DNA of 64,000 nucleotides from assembly GCF_029223255.1 (NCBI RefSeq), contig NZ_JARHUC010000004.1, positions 124,001-188,000 of the forward strand, in the 5' to 3' direction. Source of the stretch: Albimonas marina (GTDB lineage: Bacteria; Pseudomonadota; Alphaproteobacteria; Rhodobacterales; Rhodobacteraceae). Position numbers and translations under genes: made by a program. Positions within the stretch are counted from its first letter, which is position 1, and every line of letters starts with the position of its first letter. The notes under the pieces were generated by a model. That model made no database searches, had not been told where the DNA came from, and was given only the letters and a program-made list of their open reading frames with translations. Shown piece by piece: positions 33,314 through 41,697 of the stretch.

Positions 33314-33913
33314 ATGGCGCAGGATCCCGACCAGACGCTTCCCGACGAGGGAACCCCGGACGACGACGTCGCGACCGACGAGACGCTGGAGACCCTCGAG
33401 GAAGAGGCCGTCATGGCCGCCGAGGAGGTCCCGCCGCTGGTGGGCGTGGTGATGGGCTCGCAGAGCGACTGGGCCACCATGTCGCTGGCCCGCGACGTGC
33501 TCGAAACCATGGGCGTCCCGCACGAGGTGCGCATCGTCTCGGCCCACCGCACCCCCGACCGGCTGTTCGCCTATGCCGAATCCGCGGCCGAGCGGGGCCT
33601 GCGGGTGATCATCGCCGGCGCGGGCGGGGCGGCGCACCTGCCGGGCATGCTCGCCGCCAAGACCCGGGTGCCGGTGCTGGGCGTGCCGGTGCGCTCGAAG
33701 GCGCTGTCGGGCCTCGACAGCCTGCTCTCCATCGTCCAGATGCCCCGCGGCATCCCCGTCGGCACGCTGGCGATCGGCGAGGCGGGGGCGGCCAACGCGG
33801 CGCTTCTGGCCGTTGCGATCCTCGCCACCACCGACCCCGAGTTGGCCGAGCGGCTGGAGATCCTGCGCGAGGCGCAGACCGAGGCCGTGGCCGAAGAACC
33901 CCATGACGACTGA
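33314..33913 (+). CDS. purE: 5-(carboxyamino)imidazole ribonucleotide mutase PurE
   Basis: PurE converts N5-CAIR to CAIR in purine synthesis. The class-I signatures are [31 protein letters not shown] (catalytic His), [15 protein letters not shown] and [20 protein letters not shown]. The reading given has 199 residues because 41 acidic residues precede the fold. An ATG at 33413, preceded by AAGAGG, would give the usual 166 residues. GAGGTG precedes the upstream ATG, so both starts are plausible. purK overlaps its end by 11 nt. Confidence 0.95.
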   Translation: MAQDPDQTLPDEGTPDDDVATDETLETLEEEAVMAAEEVPPLVGVVMGSQSDWATMSLARDVLETMGVPHEVRIVSAHRTPDRLFAYAESAAERGLRVIIAGAGGAAHLPGMLAAKTRVPVLGVPVRSKALSGLDSLLSIVQMPRGIPVGTLAIGEAGAANAALLAVAILATTDPELAERLEILREAQTEAVAEEPHDD

Positions 33914-34985
33914 GCCTGCGCCCATCCCGCCGGGCGGCACGCTCGGCATCCTCGGCGGCGGCCAGCTCGCGCGGATGCTGTCGATGGCCGCGGCTCGCCT
34001 CGGCATCCGCTGCGTGATCCTCGCGCCCGAGGCCGAGCCCTGCGCCGGCGACGTCGCCCACCGGGTGATCCGCGCCGACTACGCCGACCCCGCCGCCCAC
34101 GCCGAGCTCGCGGCCGCCTGCGCCGCGGTGACCTACGAATTCGAGAACGTCCCCGTCGACGCCGCCCGCGCGCTGGCGGCGCGGGTCCCCGTGCGCCCCG
34201 GCCCGAAGGCGCTGGAGATCGCGCAGGACCGCCTGCCGGAGAAGGATTTCCTCAACGAGATCGGCCTCTCGACCGCGCCCTACCGGGCGGTCGCGTCGGA
34301 GGCGGAGCTGGCCGCGGCCCTTGCCGAGATGGGCGGCCCCGCGATCCTCAAGACCCGGCGGCTGGGCTACGACGGCAAGGGCCAGGCCCGGCTGAACGGG
34401 GCCGACGACGTCGCCGCCGCCTGGGCCGCCGTCGCCGGCGCGCCCAGCGTGCTGGAGGGGTTCGTGCCCTTCCGCCGCGAGGTCTCGGTGATCGCCGCGC
34501 GCGGCCTCTCAGGCGAGGTCGTGGCCTTCGACCCGGCCGAGAACGTGCACGCGGAGGGGATCCTGCGCACCTCGACCGTGCCCTCGGCCCTGTCCGCGAT
34601 GCGCCGCACCGACGCCGTGCTCGCGGCCGGCAGGATCCTGCAGGCGCTGGACTACGTGGGCGTGATCGGGGTGGAGTTCTTCGAGACCGCCCAGGGCCTC
34701 GTGGTCAACGAGATCGCGCCGCGGGTGCACAACACCGGGCACTGGACGCTGGACGCCTGCATCGTCGACCAGTTCGAGCAGCACGTCCGCGCGGTCTGCG
34801 GCTGGCCGCTGGGGGACGGCGCCCGGCACTCGGACGCCGTGATGACGAACCTGATCGGCGACGACGCCACGGACTGGCGCGGCCTCGCCGCCGATCCCAC
34901 GGCGCGCCTGCATCTCTACGGCAAGGGCGAGGCGCGCCCCGGCCGCAAGATGGGTCACCTCACGCGGCTTTCGCCCAGAAGCTGA
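33903..34985 (+). CDS. purK: 5-(carboxyamino)imidazole ribonucleotide synthase PurK
   Basis: PurK is the ATP-grasp enzyme that carboxylates AIR to N5-CAIR, feeding PurE. The N-terminal nucleotide fold is [24 protein letters not shown]-grasp elements follow: [30 protein letters not shown] and the metal site [25 protein letters not shown]. It is 360 residues, the normal size. The start lies inside the last codons of purE, a translationally coupled pair. Its 3' end overlaps the convergent coiled-coil gene by 26 nt. Confidence 0.95.
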   Translation: MTTEPAPIPPGGTLGILGGGQLARMLSMAAARLGIRCVILAPEAEPCAGDVAHRVIRADYADPAAHAELAAACAAVTYEFENVPVDAARALAARVPVRPGPKALEIAQDRLPEKDFLNEIGLSTAPYRAVASEAELAAALAEMGGPAILKTRRLGYDGKGQARLNGADDVAAAWAAVAGAPSVLEGFVPFRREVSVIAARGLSGEVVAFDPAENVHAEGILRTSTVPSALSAMRRTDAVLAAGRILQALDYVGVIGVEFFETAQGLVVNEIAPRVHNTGHWTLDACIVDQFEQHVRAVCGWPLGDGARHSDAVMTNLIGDDATDWRGLAADPTARLHLYGKGEARPGRKMGHLTRLSPRS

Positions 34986-35262
34986 GGCGGCGCATCCGCC
35001 GGCCGAACAGGGGTGTGGCGCACTTGCGCCGCGCCGCCTCCGCGCGCGCGGCCTCGGCGACGCGGGCGCGGGCGGTCAGATCGGCCTTGGCGCGGGCCTC
35101 CGCCTCGCGCCGGGCGGCCTTCGCCTGCAGCTCCCGCGCCGTCGCGGCCAGCGCCTCGGCCTGGCGGCGGGCGCGCTCGGCCCGCTCTCCGGCCGAGGGG
35201 ATCGAGTCGTAGGCGTCCCGCAGGGTCGCAATGCGGATCGTCTGGGCCATGATCTGAAACAT
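34960..35262 (-). CDS. Ala/Arg-rich helical hypothetical protein
   Basis: A 100-residue protein dominated by one long Ala/Glu/Arg helix (GERAERARRQAEALAATARE and onward), probably a coiled coil, with a basic end [19 protein letters not shown] lies 7 nt before this ATG, which is preferred to one 12 nt upstream. No family is recognised. Its end overlaps purK on the other strand, and it is divergent from the LysR gene, a position where regulated partners often sit. Confidence 0.5.
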   Translation of the reverse strand: MFQIMAQTIRIATLRDAYDSIPSAGERAERARRQAEALAATARELQAKAARREAEARAKADLTARARVAEAARAEAARRKCATPLFGRRMRRLSFWAKAA

Positions 35263-35384
35263 CGTATGCTCCATCGCTTGGCGTCGAACAGGGGGCGGCG
35301 CCGGGTTTCGATAGGTGACAGATGCGGTTTCCGGCGCGAGAATGCGACTCAGGAAAAATCGCGACCTGAAAGCTGGGATTTCAG

Positions 35385-36302
35385 ATGAGCCGACCCGCCC
35401 CGCTCCCCTCCCTGGCCGCGCTGCGCGCCTTCGAGGCGGCGGCGCGCACGCTCTCCTTCTCCGAGGCGGGGCGGGAGATGAACGTCTCCCACGCCGCGGT
35501 GGCGCAGAACGTGCGCAAGCTGGAGGCGGAGCTGGGCCGCCCCCTGATGCGCCGCGCCGGCCGCGGGCTGGCGCTGACCGCGGACGGGGCGCTGCTGGCG
35601 CGCGGGGTTTCGGCCGGGTTCGACGAGATCCGCGCCGCGCTGGAGGCCTTCGCGGAGGAGGACGCGGCCCGGCCGGTGCGCGTGACCCTGACGCCCAACT
35701 TCGCCGTGGGCTTCCTGATCCCGCGGCTGGGCGGCTTCCGGCGGGCGCATCCGGAGATCCAGCTCGACATCGACCCCTCCGCCCGGGTGGTGGACCTGTC
35801 GGAGGGGCGCGTGGACCTCGCCATCCGCTACGGCGACGGGAGCTGGCCGGGGGTCGAGAGCCGCCTGCTGCTCGCCAGCCCCCGGATCATCACCGCCGCC
35901 CCCTCGCTGGTCGAGGGACGGCGGGTGGAGCGGATGGAGGACCTCGCCGCCTTCCCCTGGCTGCAGGAGCAGGGGACCGAGGAGATGTCGCGCTGGCTGG
36001 TGGAGCACGGGGTGGAGGGGCTGACCGGCGCGGGCGGCGCCTACCTGCCGGGCTACATGATCCACCCCGCGCTGCTGGACGGGCAGGGGATCGCGCTGTC
36101 GGGCAAGGTGTTCGTGCAGGCGGACCTGGACGCCGGGCGGCTGGTGAAGCTGTTCGAGGACGACGACCCCGAGGGGCGGCTGGGCTATCACATCGTCCGC
36201 CGCCCGGGGCCCGAGCGGCCGGCCCTGCAGGCCTTCATCCGCTGGCTGCGGCGCGAGGCGGACCGGCCGGACGGCGCGATGGCGCTGTCCGGGCGGACCT
36301 AG
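35385..36302 (+). CDS. LysR-family transcriptional regulator (GcvA-like)
   Basis: A 305-residue LysR-type regulator. The winged helix-turn-helix is LAALRAFEAAARTLSFSEAGREMNVSHAAVAQNVRKLE. The effector domain follows with RVTLTPNFAVGFLIPRLGGFRRAHPEI and VDLAIRYGDGSWPGVESRLL. The SLAALRAFEAAAR start and the RYG(D/N)G motif place it in the GcvA/AmpR subgroup. The target is unknown; the divergent helical-protein gene is the natural candidate. Confidence 0.88.
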   Translation: MSRPAPLPSLAALRAFEAAARTLSFSEAGREMNVSHAAVAQNVRKLEAELGRPLMRRAGRGLALTADGALLARGVSAGFDEIRAALEAFAEEDAARPVRVTLTPNFAVGFLIPRLGGFRRAHPEIQLDIDPSARVVDLSEGRVDLAIRYGDGSWPGVESRLLLASPRIITAAPSLVEGRRVERMEDLAAFPWLQEQGTEEMSRWLVEHGVEGLTGAGGAYLPGYMIHPALLDGQGIALSGKVFVQADLDAGRLVKLFEDDDPEGRLGYHIVRRPGPERPALQAFIRWLRREADRPDGAMALSGRT

Positions 36303-36341
36303 GGACGCGGAGCGGCGGCGCCCGGCCGCCGCGGTCCGGCG

Positions 36342-37091
36342 TCAGCCGCCGGCGCGGCGGCGGGGGGCCTTCTTCAGGCCGCGCGACAGCGCCTCGACGC
36401 CCGAGGTCGCCATGCGGCCCAGCGGGTTGGCGCGCATCCGGGCCTTGGCCTTCTCGATCTTCATCACGTCCGAGATGCGCCGGTCGAGGTAGGCCCAGGT
36501 GTCGGCCGCCCCCTCCGAGTCGTCGCCCAGCCAGTAGAGCACGGTCGAGGAGATCACCGCCGACAGGGTGGCGCGCTTGGAATACCAGTTCAGGTCGTCG
36601 CTCTCGTCGCCGAGCGCGGTCCAGATCGCATCGGCGGTCGCCCAGATCAGCCGGGCCCCGCGCGCGGTGTTTGTGGGCAGCGCGAACAGCGAGGCCGCGC
36701 GGCGCACCGCCTCCTTCTCGGTCTCCGACGAGACCGATTCCAGCCGCAGCCGGATCGCCAGCGTGATCTTCGCGGTCATGCCCATCGCGCCCAGCGGCTC
36801 GCGCGACAGGGCCTCCAGCATCCGCCGGTCGCCCAGCGCATGGAAGGCCGCGGCGGCGTCCACCCCGGTGGGGAAGGCCATGCGGGCCACGTCCTCGGGC
36901 ACGTCTGCGTCCACCGCGGCCATGTCGATCGCGGCGCGCGACCAGCCGTCGAACTGGACGTGTTCAGGAAGCTTTTCCAAAAGCTTGGCGCGAACGGCGT
37001 CGAGGCCGGAGGCGCCCTCGGCCGCCGTCGCCGTCGCGCCCGGGGCGGTCGCGGTCTCGGCGGCGGGGGCGTCGTGTTCGGGCAGGGACAT
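36342..37091 (-). CDS. COQ9 family ubiquinone biosynthesis protein
   Basis: COQ9 proteins are lipid-binding helical dimers that help present quinone precursors to the COQ7 hydroxylase. The 249-residue product has the family core FDGWSRAAIDMAA, VARMAFPTGVDAAAAFHA and YSKRATLSAVISSTVLYWLGDDSEG, then TWAYLDRRISDVMKIEKAK. Its first 30 residues are an Ala/Thr-rich leader. AAGGAG precedes the ATG. It is divergent from rpsU, a neighbour pair common in Rhodobacterales. Confidence 0.9.
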   Translation of the reverse strand: MSLPEHDAPAAETATAPGATATAAEGASGLDAVRAKLLEKLPEHVQFDGWSRAAIDMAAVDADVPEDVARMAFPTGVDAAAAFHALGDRRMLEALSREPLGAMGMTAKITLAIRLRLESVSSETEKEAVRRAASLFALPTNTARGARLIWATADAIWTALGDESDDLNWYSKRATLSAVISSTVLYWLGDDSEGAADTWAYLDRRISDVMKIEKAKARMRANPLGRMATSGVEALSRGLKKAPRRRAGG

Positions 37092-37236
37092 GGTCGCTCC
37101 TTGTGGTCGGCGCGGGTCGTTGGCCGGACGAAATGAGGCGCCTCTCCGCCGCGGCAAGGGCGGTGGACAGGTCCGGGCCTCGTTGATATATAGCGCGCTC
37201 CTGCGGCCAGACAGCTATGAAAGGTGGTGAGTACCC

Positions 37237-37443
37237 GTGCAGGTTATGGTCCGCGACAACAATGTCGACCAGGCGCTCCGCGCGCTGAAGAAGAAGATGC
37301 AGCGCGAAGGCGTGTTCCGCGAGATGAAGCTTCGTCAGCATTATGAGAAGCCGTCCGTGAAGCGTGCCCGCGAGCAGGCCGAAGCGATCCGTCGCGCCCG
37401 CAAGCTCGCGCGCAAGAAGGCGCAGCGCGAAGGACTGCTGTAA
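37237..37443 (+). CDS. rpsU: 30S ribosomal protein bS21
   Basis: bS21 is a small basic protein near the anti-Shine-Dalgarno region of 16S rRNA. The product [21 protein letters not shown], then [24 protein letters not shown] and [14 protein letters not shown], is full length at 68 residues. It starts at GTG with AAGGTGGTGA upstream. A strong intrinsic terminator follows 60 bp after the stop, so it is monocistronic. Confidence 0.97.
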   Translation: MQVMVRDNNVDQALRALKKKMQREGVFREMKLRQHYEKPSVKRAREQAEAIRRARKLARKKAQREGLL

Positions 37444-37503
37444 GGCTCACGCCTGACGGAGAGCGTCGCGCCATCGGCGCGCGCCCCGCATGAAAACCTT
37501 GAA

Positions 37504-37529
37504 CCCCCGGGCCCGGCCCGGGGGTTTTT
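37504..37529 (+). terminator. Intrinsic terminator of rpsU
   Basis: CCCCCGGG pairs with CCCGGGGG around a short loop and is followed directly by TTTTT. It is the clearest rho-independent terminator in the window. Confidence 0.9.
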
Positions 37530-37754
37530 CATTGCGCGCCCCTCGCCAATCCACCTCGCGCCATCCCATATGACGGAACGCCGTCCCGACAGGTAGCCTC
37601 TCGGCATCGTGCGCGGGGCGCCGGCGCGGCGCGCGACGGAGGCGGCGGCCGCCGGCGTATCGTCACCGGGTCTTCACGACCTCGCCCCCGGGCCGTCCAT
37701 CTTTCGCCCTTCCGCATGGGGAAGGTCGCGTCGATCAACGACAGGAGGACCTCC

Positions 37755-38636
37755 ATGAAAGCCCCGCGCTTGATTCTCAGCGCCTTCGTGGCCTTCGGCG
37801 TCGCGGCCTGCGGCGCGCCGCAGGGCGGGACCGTCGCCGGACCCGGCTCCGGCTCGACCTCGCAGGCCGAACGGCAGCAGTCCCAGCAGCTCCTCGCCGA
37901 GCTGAAGAACAAGAACATGCTGATCAACGGCGACAAGGTGAACGCCTACGTCGACCAGATCACCGCGCGCATCGACGCCGCCCGGCCGAAGAGCGCCAGC
38001 CGCCTGAAGACCTACATCATCAAGGACGCCTCGGCGAACGCCTTCACCTCGGGCGCGGGCTACGTGTTCATCCATGCCGGCCTGCTGGCCACGATGGAGA
38101 ACGAGGCGCAGCTGGCCATGGTGCTGGCGCACGAGATCGCGCACGAGGACCTGGGCCACGTCTCCGCCGGCATGGCCAAGCGCCAGGAGGTCGCCATCGG
38201 CCAGGCGCTGGCCGGCATCGGCGGCGCGCTGCTGGGTGTGCCGGGCGAGCTGACCAACCTGGTGGCGGGCATCGGCGGCCAGGCCTACTACGCCGACTTC
38301 TCGCGCGAGCAGGAGGCCGCGGCCGACGACCTGGGCATGAAGTACCTGGTGAAGGCCGGCTACGACGGGGTCGAGGGCGCGCAGAGCTTCCAGGTGATGC
38401 GCCGCATGTACGGCGACAACACCAGCTTCCTGTCGACCCACCCCGGCGCCGCCGACCGCCAGCGGCAGCTGGAGGCCGAGGCGCGCCAGCTGGGCGGCGC
38501 CAAGGGCCGCGTGGCGCAGGACGAGTACCTCAAGAAGACCAACCACGTGCGCAAGCTGGCGATCAAGGTCTACCAGCAGAACAACCGCTCGGCCGAGCTG
38601 GCGCAGGCCCGGCGCAACCTCAACGCCGCCCGCTGA
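37755..38636 (+). CDS. M48 family metalloprotease lipoprotein
   Basis: A 293-residue zinc protease exported as a lipoprotein: signal peptide with lipobox VAAC (Cys19). The catalytic site is VLAHEIAHEDLGH (His126, Glu127, His130), and the third ligand lies in FSREQEAAADDLGMKYL. The LAMVLAHEIAH context and C-terminal FLSTHPGAADRQRQLEAEA match LoiP/YggG-type proteases that act on misfolded envelope proteins. GGAGG lies 6 nt before this ATG; the frame is open 39 nt further upstream but is not preferred. A terminator follows. Confidence 0.9.
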   Translation: MKAPRLILSAFVAFGVAACGAPQGGTVAGPGSGSTSQAERQQSQQLLAELKNKNMLINGDKVNAYVDQITARIDAARPKSASRLKTYIIKDASANAFTSGAGYVFIHAGLLATMENEAQLAMVLAHEIAHEDLGHVSAGMAKRQEVAIGQALAGIGGALLGVPGELTNLVAGIGGQAYYADFSREQEAAADDLGMKYLVKAGYDGVEGAQSFQVMRRMYGDNTSFLSTHPGAADRQRQLEAEARQLGGAKGRVAQDEYLKKTNHVRKLAIKVYQQNNRSAELAQARRNLNAAR

Positions 38637-38675
38637 GGACGGCGACGGGGCCCTGCGAGGCTTTCGCGAAGATCG

Positions 38676-38710
38676 ACGCCGGCCGCCTCGCGCGGCCGGC
38701 GTTTCTCGTT
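38676..38710 (+). terminator. Terminator after M48 lipoprotein gene
   Basis: CGCCGGCCGC pairs perfectly with its complement across CTCGC, flanked by an A-T pair, and is followed by TTTCTCGTT. It lies 40 bp after the stop and just before the convergent amidase end, so it may serve both genes. Confidence 0.75.
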
Positions 38711-38727
38711 CGGGGGCGGGCGGCCGC

Positions 38728-40146
38728 TCAGGCCGCCACGGGGTCGATCGGCGCGACGGGGCCCTGCGCGCGTTCCAGCGCCGCGCCGGCGGCCAGCAGC
38801 AGCGGTTCCCAGAAGCGGGCCGAGAGGAGCTGCACCCCGGTCGGCAGCCCGTCCTCGACTCCCATGGGGACCGACAGGCCCGGCAGGCCGATCACCGGCG
38901 GCGCGGCGGAGGGGACCTGCTGGCGGAAGAAGGTCTCGTAATCCGCGTCCGGGCCCACGTCCGCGCCCAGCGGGTGCGGCTTCGCCCAGGAGGAGGCGGT
39001 CAGCAGCAGCGGCGCCTGCGCGAAGAAGGCCTGCCACTCCCGCAGCAGGGTCGAGCGGCGGCCCAGCAGCTTCAGGAAGCCGCCGGGATCGGTCGGCATC
39101 CGGTCGCGCAGCACGCCGTGGCAGCGCTCGATCTGGATGCGGATGGCGTCGTCCCCCTCCGCCTCGACCAGCGGCCAGAGGGTGGCGTAGAGCTCGGCCC
39201 CCAGCATCAGGCGCCAGTACTCGCCCAGCTCCAGCAGCGAGGGCGGGGCGACGTCGACGATCTCGTAGCCCGCCTCCGCCAGGATCCGCGCGGCGCGGCG
39301 GATGGCGTTGGTGACGGCGGGGTCGGTGGGGCAGCCCTCGCCCGATTCCAGCACCGCCACGCGGCAGGGGCCGAGGGCGCCGGGCGCCGCGGGCGGGGCG
39401 ATCTGCCAGACGTCGCGCGGGTCGGGCAGGCTCAGGGCCTGCATCGCGCGCGCCGCATCCTCGATCGAGCGGGCGAGCGGCCCCTGGACCGAGGCCATCT
39501 GGCTGACGATCGGCCGCTCCGCCGCCTGGCTGGGGTTGAAGGCGCCGGCGATCCCCGAGGTCGGCCGCAGCCCCACCAGCCCGCAGCAATAGGCCGGGTA
39601 GCGGATCGAGCCGCCGAGGTCGTTGCCGTGGCCCACCGCCCCGATCCCCACGGCCGTCGCCGCCGCCGCGCCGCCCGAGGAGCCGCCGGGCGTGCGGCCC
39701 GGATCCCAGGGGTTCAGCGTGGCGCCGTGCAGGTCGTTGTCGGTGTACCAGCGCATCGAGAAGCAGGGCGTGTTGGTCCGCCCCACGATCACCGCGCCCG
39801 AGGCCTTCAGCGAGCGCACGACCGAGCCGTCCTCGGGCGCCGTCAGGTCCTTGAAGGCGACGACGCCGTTGGTGGTGGGCCGGCCGCCGTAGTCGACGTT
39901 GATCTTCACGGTGACGGGCACGCCGTGCAGCGCCCCGGTCGCCTCGCCCCGGCGCAGGGCCTTGTCGGCGGCCTCCGCGGCGGCGAGCGCGTCCTCGTGC
40001 AGCGGGTCCACGACCGCATTGATCGCGGGGTTCACGGCGTCGAGCCGGGAGAGCGCGCTGCGCGTCGCCTCGACGCTGCTGATCCGCCCGGTGGCGATCC
40101 CGCGCGCGAGGTCGCCCGCGGTCCAGGTCCAGAGGTCGGATGTCAT
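38728..40146 (-). CDS. Amidase (amidase signature family)
   Basis: A 472-residue hydrolase with the Ser-cisSer-Lys triad: Lys81 in GVPVTVKINVD, Ser156 in GRTPGGSSGGAAA and Ser180 in GHGNDLGGSIRYPA. The 24-residue gap between the two serines is standard. GatA is unlikely because there are no gatB or gatC neighbours and the C-terminal part is unlike GatA, so a general amidase acting on small amides is the better call. GGGAG precedes the ATG at MTSDLW; an upstream ATG would add 14 residues. Confidence 0.9.
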   Translation of the reverse strand: MTSDLWTWTAGDLARGIATGRISSVEATRSALSRLDAVNPAINAVVDPLHEDALAAAEAADKALRRGEATGALHGVPVTVKINVDYGGRPTTNGVVAFKDLTAPEDGSVVRSLKASGAVIVGRTNTPCFSMRWYTDNDLHGATLNPWDPGRTPGGSSGGAAAATAVGIGAVGHGNDLGGSIRYPAYCCGLVGLRPTSGIAGAFNPSQAAERPIVSQMASVQGPLARSIEDAARAMQALSLPDPRDVWQIAPPAAPGALGPCRVAVLESGEGCPTDPAVTNAIRRAARILAEAGYEIVDVAPPSLLELGEYWRLMLGAELYATLWPLVEAEGDDAIRIQIERCHGVLRDRMPTDPGGFLKLLGRRSTLLREWQAFFAQAPLLLTASSWAKPHPLGADVGPDADYETFFRQQVPSAAPPVIGLPGLSVPMGVEDGLPTGVQLLSARFWEPLLLAAGAALERAQGPVAPIDPVAA

Positions 40147-40287
40147 GGCGATGCTCCCGTCGGCCCGATGTGCAGACATCGGTCCCACCGGGCGCGCGCG
40201 GTTTCAACCGCAAAGCCGCCCCGGGCCGGGGCGCGGACGCCGCACCGGCGGGGGGCGCAGGGTTGCGGAGCGGGCGGCGCAAATGCG

Positions 40288-40324
40288 AAGGACCGGCGCG
40301 AGGGCGCGCCTCGCGTCGGTCCTT
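40288..40324 (-). terminator. Strong stem-loop after cytochrome oxidase IV gene
   Basis: A 16-bp stem with a single wobble pair and a 5-nt loop lies about 60 bases past the stop of the small oxidase gene on the minus strand. It is followed by TTCGCATTTG rather than a pure T run. It probably separates that gene from the amidase. Confidence 0.65.
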
Positions 40325-40384
40325 GCGGAAGCCGGGAAGGGGCCGCCGCGCCGTCCGGGGGGACGGGCCGGGCGGCCGATGGCG

Positions 40385-40519
40385 TCAGCTGTTGACCAGC
40401 GCCATGAAGATCAGGATCAGGACGACCACCACGCCGACGATGTTGATCGTCTTCAGGAACAGGGCGAAGGTCTTCTCCTGCTCGGTGATGTCCATCTTGC
40501 CGGGCTCGTGGTCGGCCAT
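40385..40519 (-). CDS. aa3-type cytochrome c oxidase subunit IV
   Basis: This 44-residue protein reads MADHEPGKMDITEQEKTFA, then one membrane helix (IVGVVVVLILIFMALV). The family is confined to alphaproteobacteria, and in Rhodobacter and Paracoccus the subunit wraps the aa3 oxidase core without being essential for activity. The DITEQEKTF motif is diagnostic. The catalytic oxidase genes are not in the window, so it is a stand-alone locus. Confidence 0.92.
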   Translation of the reverse strand: MADHEPGKMDITEQEKTFALFLKTINIVGVVVVLILIFMALVNS

Positions 40520-40650
40520 GTCGGTCGCTCCCCTTGGTCGGCGCCGCCTGCGGCGCGCGTCGTTCGTCCCCTGCCTCCTAGCCGCGCGGGCGCGCGGGGA
40601 TCAAGGCGGAAATGGTCGCAATCCGCGCGCCGGCGGGCGGCGCGCAGGGC

Positions 40651-41697
40651 TCAGCGGGCCAGGCGCCACAGCCAGGCGCCGTCGTCGCGCGTCTCGCGCA
40701 TCGCCTCGCCCGAGCGGCGCATGTGGTTGAGGTGCCCCAGCGCCTCGTTCAGGGCCAGCCGGTAGACCGCCGGCGGGATCTCCCGCCCGAACAGGGGCAC
40801 GAAGCACTCGGCCGCGGTGCGCGGCTCGGCGAGGTGCGTGCGCAGGCGCTTGATGGCGCCATGGTGGTTCGAGATCAGCTGCCGGAACCGCGTGGGCAGG
40901 CCGGTGTAGACCCCCTTGTGGCCGGGCAGGGCCAGGTGATCCTCCCGCGCGTGGGCCAGCAGCTTCTCGCAGCTTTCCAGCCATTCGCCGACCGGGTCGG
41001 CCTCCGGCTCGGTCGGATAGACCCCGAGGTTCGAGCTGATGCCGGGGATCGCCTGGTCGCCGACCACCACCAGGTTGTCGTCCATCGACCACAGCGTCGC
41101 GTGCTCGGGCGCGTGGCCGTCGCCCATGCGCACGATCCAGCGCCGGCCGCCCATGGCGATCTCCTCGCCCTCGACGATGCGGCGGTAGCCCAGCGGCAGG
41201 CGATAGGTGGCGGCCGAGGTGTTGAAGGGACCGTCCTTCACGAACCCCTCCACCAGCTCGGCCGGCACGCCGCCGCGGGTCCAGTGGGCCAGCATCTCGG
41301 GCGGGTGCTTCTCCTGGTGGTCGAGCTGGTGCATCCGCGCGGTCAGCCAGGCGGTGCGCGTGGTCCAGAATTCGGCCCCGTGCTCCTTGATGAACTTGCC
41401 CGCCAGCCCGACGTGGTCGGAGTGGTGATGCGTGCCGATCACGCGGGAGACGCGCTTGCCCTTCAGGGGCCCCTCGTCCAGCTTCGCCCAGGCCTCGAGG
41501 CACAGCTTGTGGCGCAGGCCGGTGTCGACCACGGTCCACGAGTCGCCCTCGTCGAAGAGGTAGACGTTGACGTGGTTCAGGCGGCTGGGGAGCCCGATGC
41601 GGGTCCACAGCACGCCTTCCGCGATCTCGACCGTTTCGCCGCGCTCGGGCTCGGGGAACGGGTGGCGGACGCCTGTGCGCGTCTCCTCCGCGCTCAC
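40651..41697 (-). CDS. MBL-fold metallo-hydrolase
   Basis: A 348-residue protein with the metal motif VIGTHHHSDHVGLAGKF, further ligands in MGDGHAPEHATLW and VVVGDQAIPGISSN, and the final His in ALPGHKGVYTGL. The C-terminal region (EALGHLNHMRRSGEAMRE) is a winged-helix-like tail seen in glyoxalase-II-like and LACTB2-like members. The GTG start overlaps the stop of the acyl-CoA dehydrogenase gene (GTGA), which suggests a role on a CoA thioester or its product. The specific substrate is unknown. Confidence 0.87.
   Translation of the reverse strand: MSAEETRTGVRHPFPEPERGETVEIAEGVLWTRIGLPSRLNHVNVYLFDEGDSWTVVDTGLRHKLCLEAWAKLDEGPLKGKRVSRVIGTHHHSDHVGLAGKFIKEHGAEFWTTRTAWLTARMHQLDHQEKHPPEMLAHWTRGGVPAELVEGFVKDGPFNTSAATYRLPLGYRRIVEGEEIAMGGRRWIVRMGDGHAPEHATLWSMDDNLVVVGDQAIPGISSNLGVYPTEPEADPVGEWLESCEKLLAHAREDHLALPGHKGVYTGLPTRFRQLISNHHGAIKRLRTHLAEPRTAAECFVPLFGREIPPAVYRLALNEALGHLNHMRRSGEAMRETRDDGAWLWRLAR

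Noticed and set aside
38728-40146. Amidase as GatA of the tRNA amidotransferase
   Set aside because: It has the shared catalytic triad but no gatB or gatC neighbours, and its C-terminal region does not resemble GatA.
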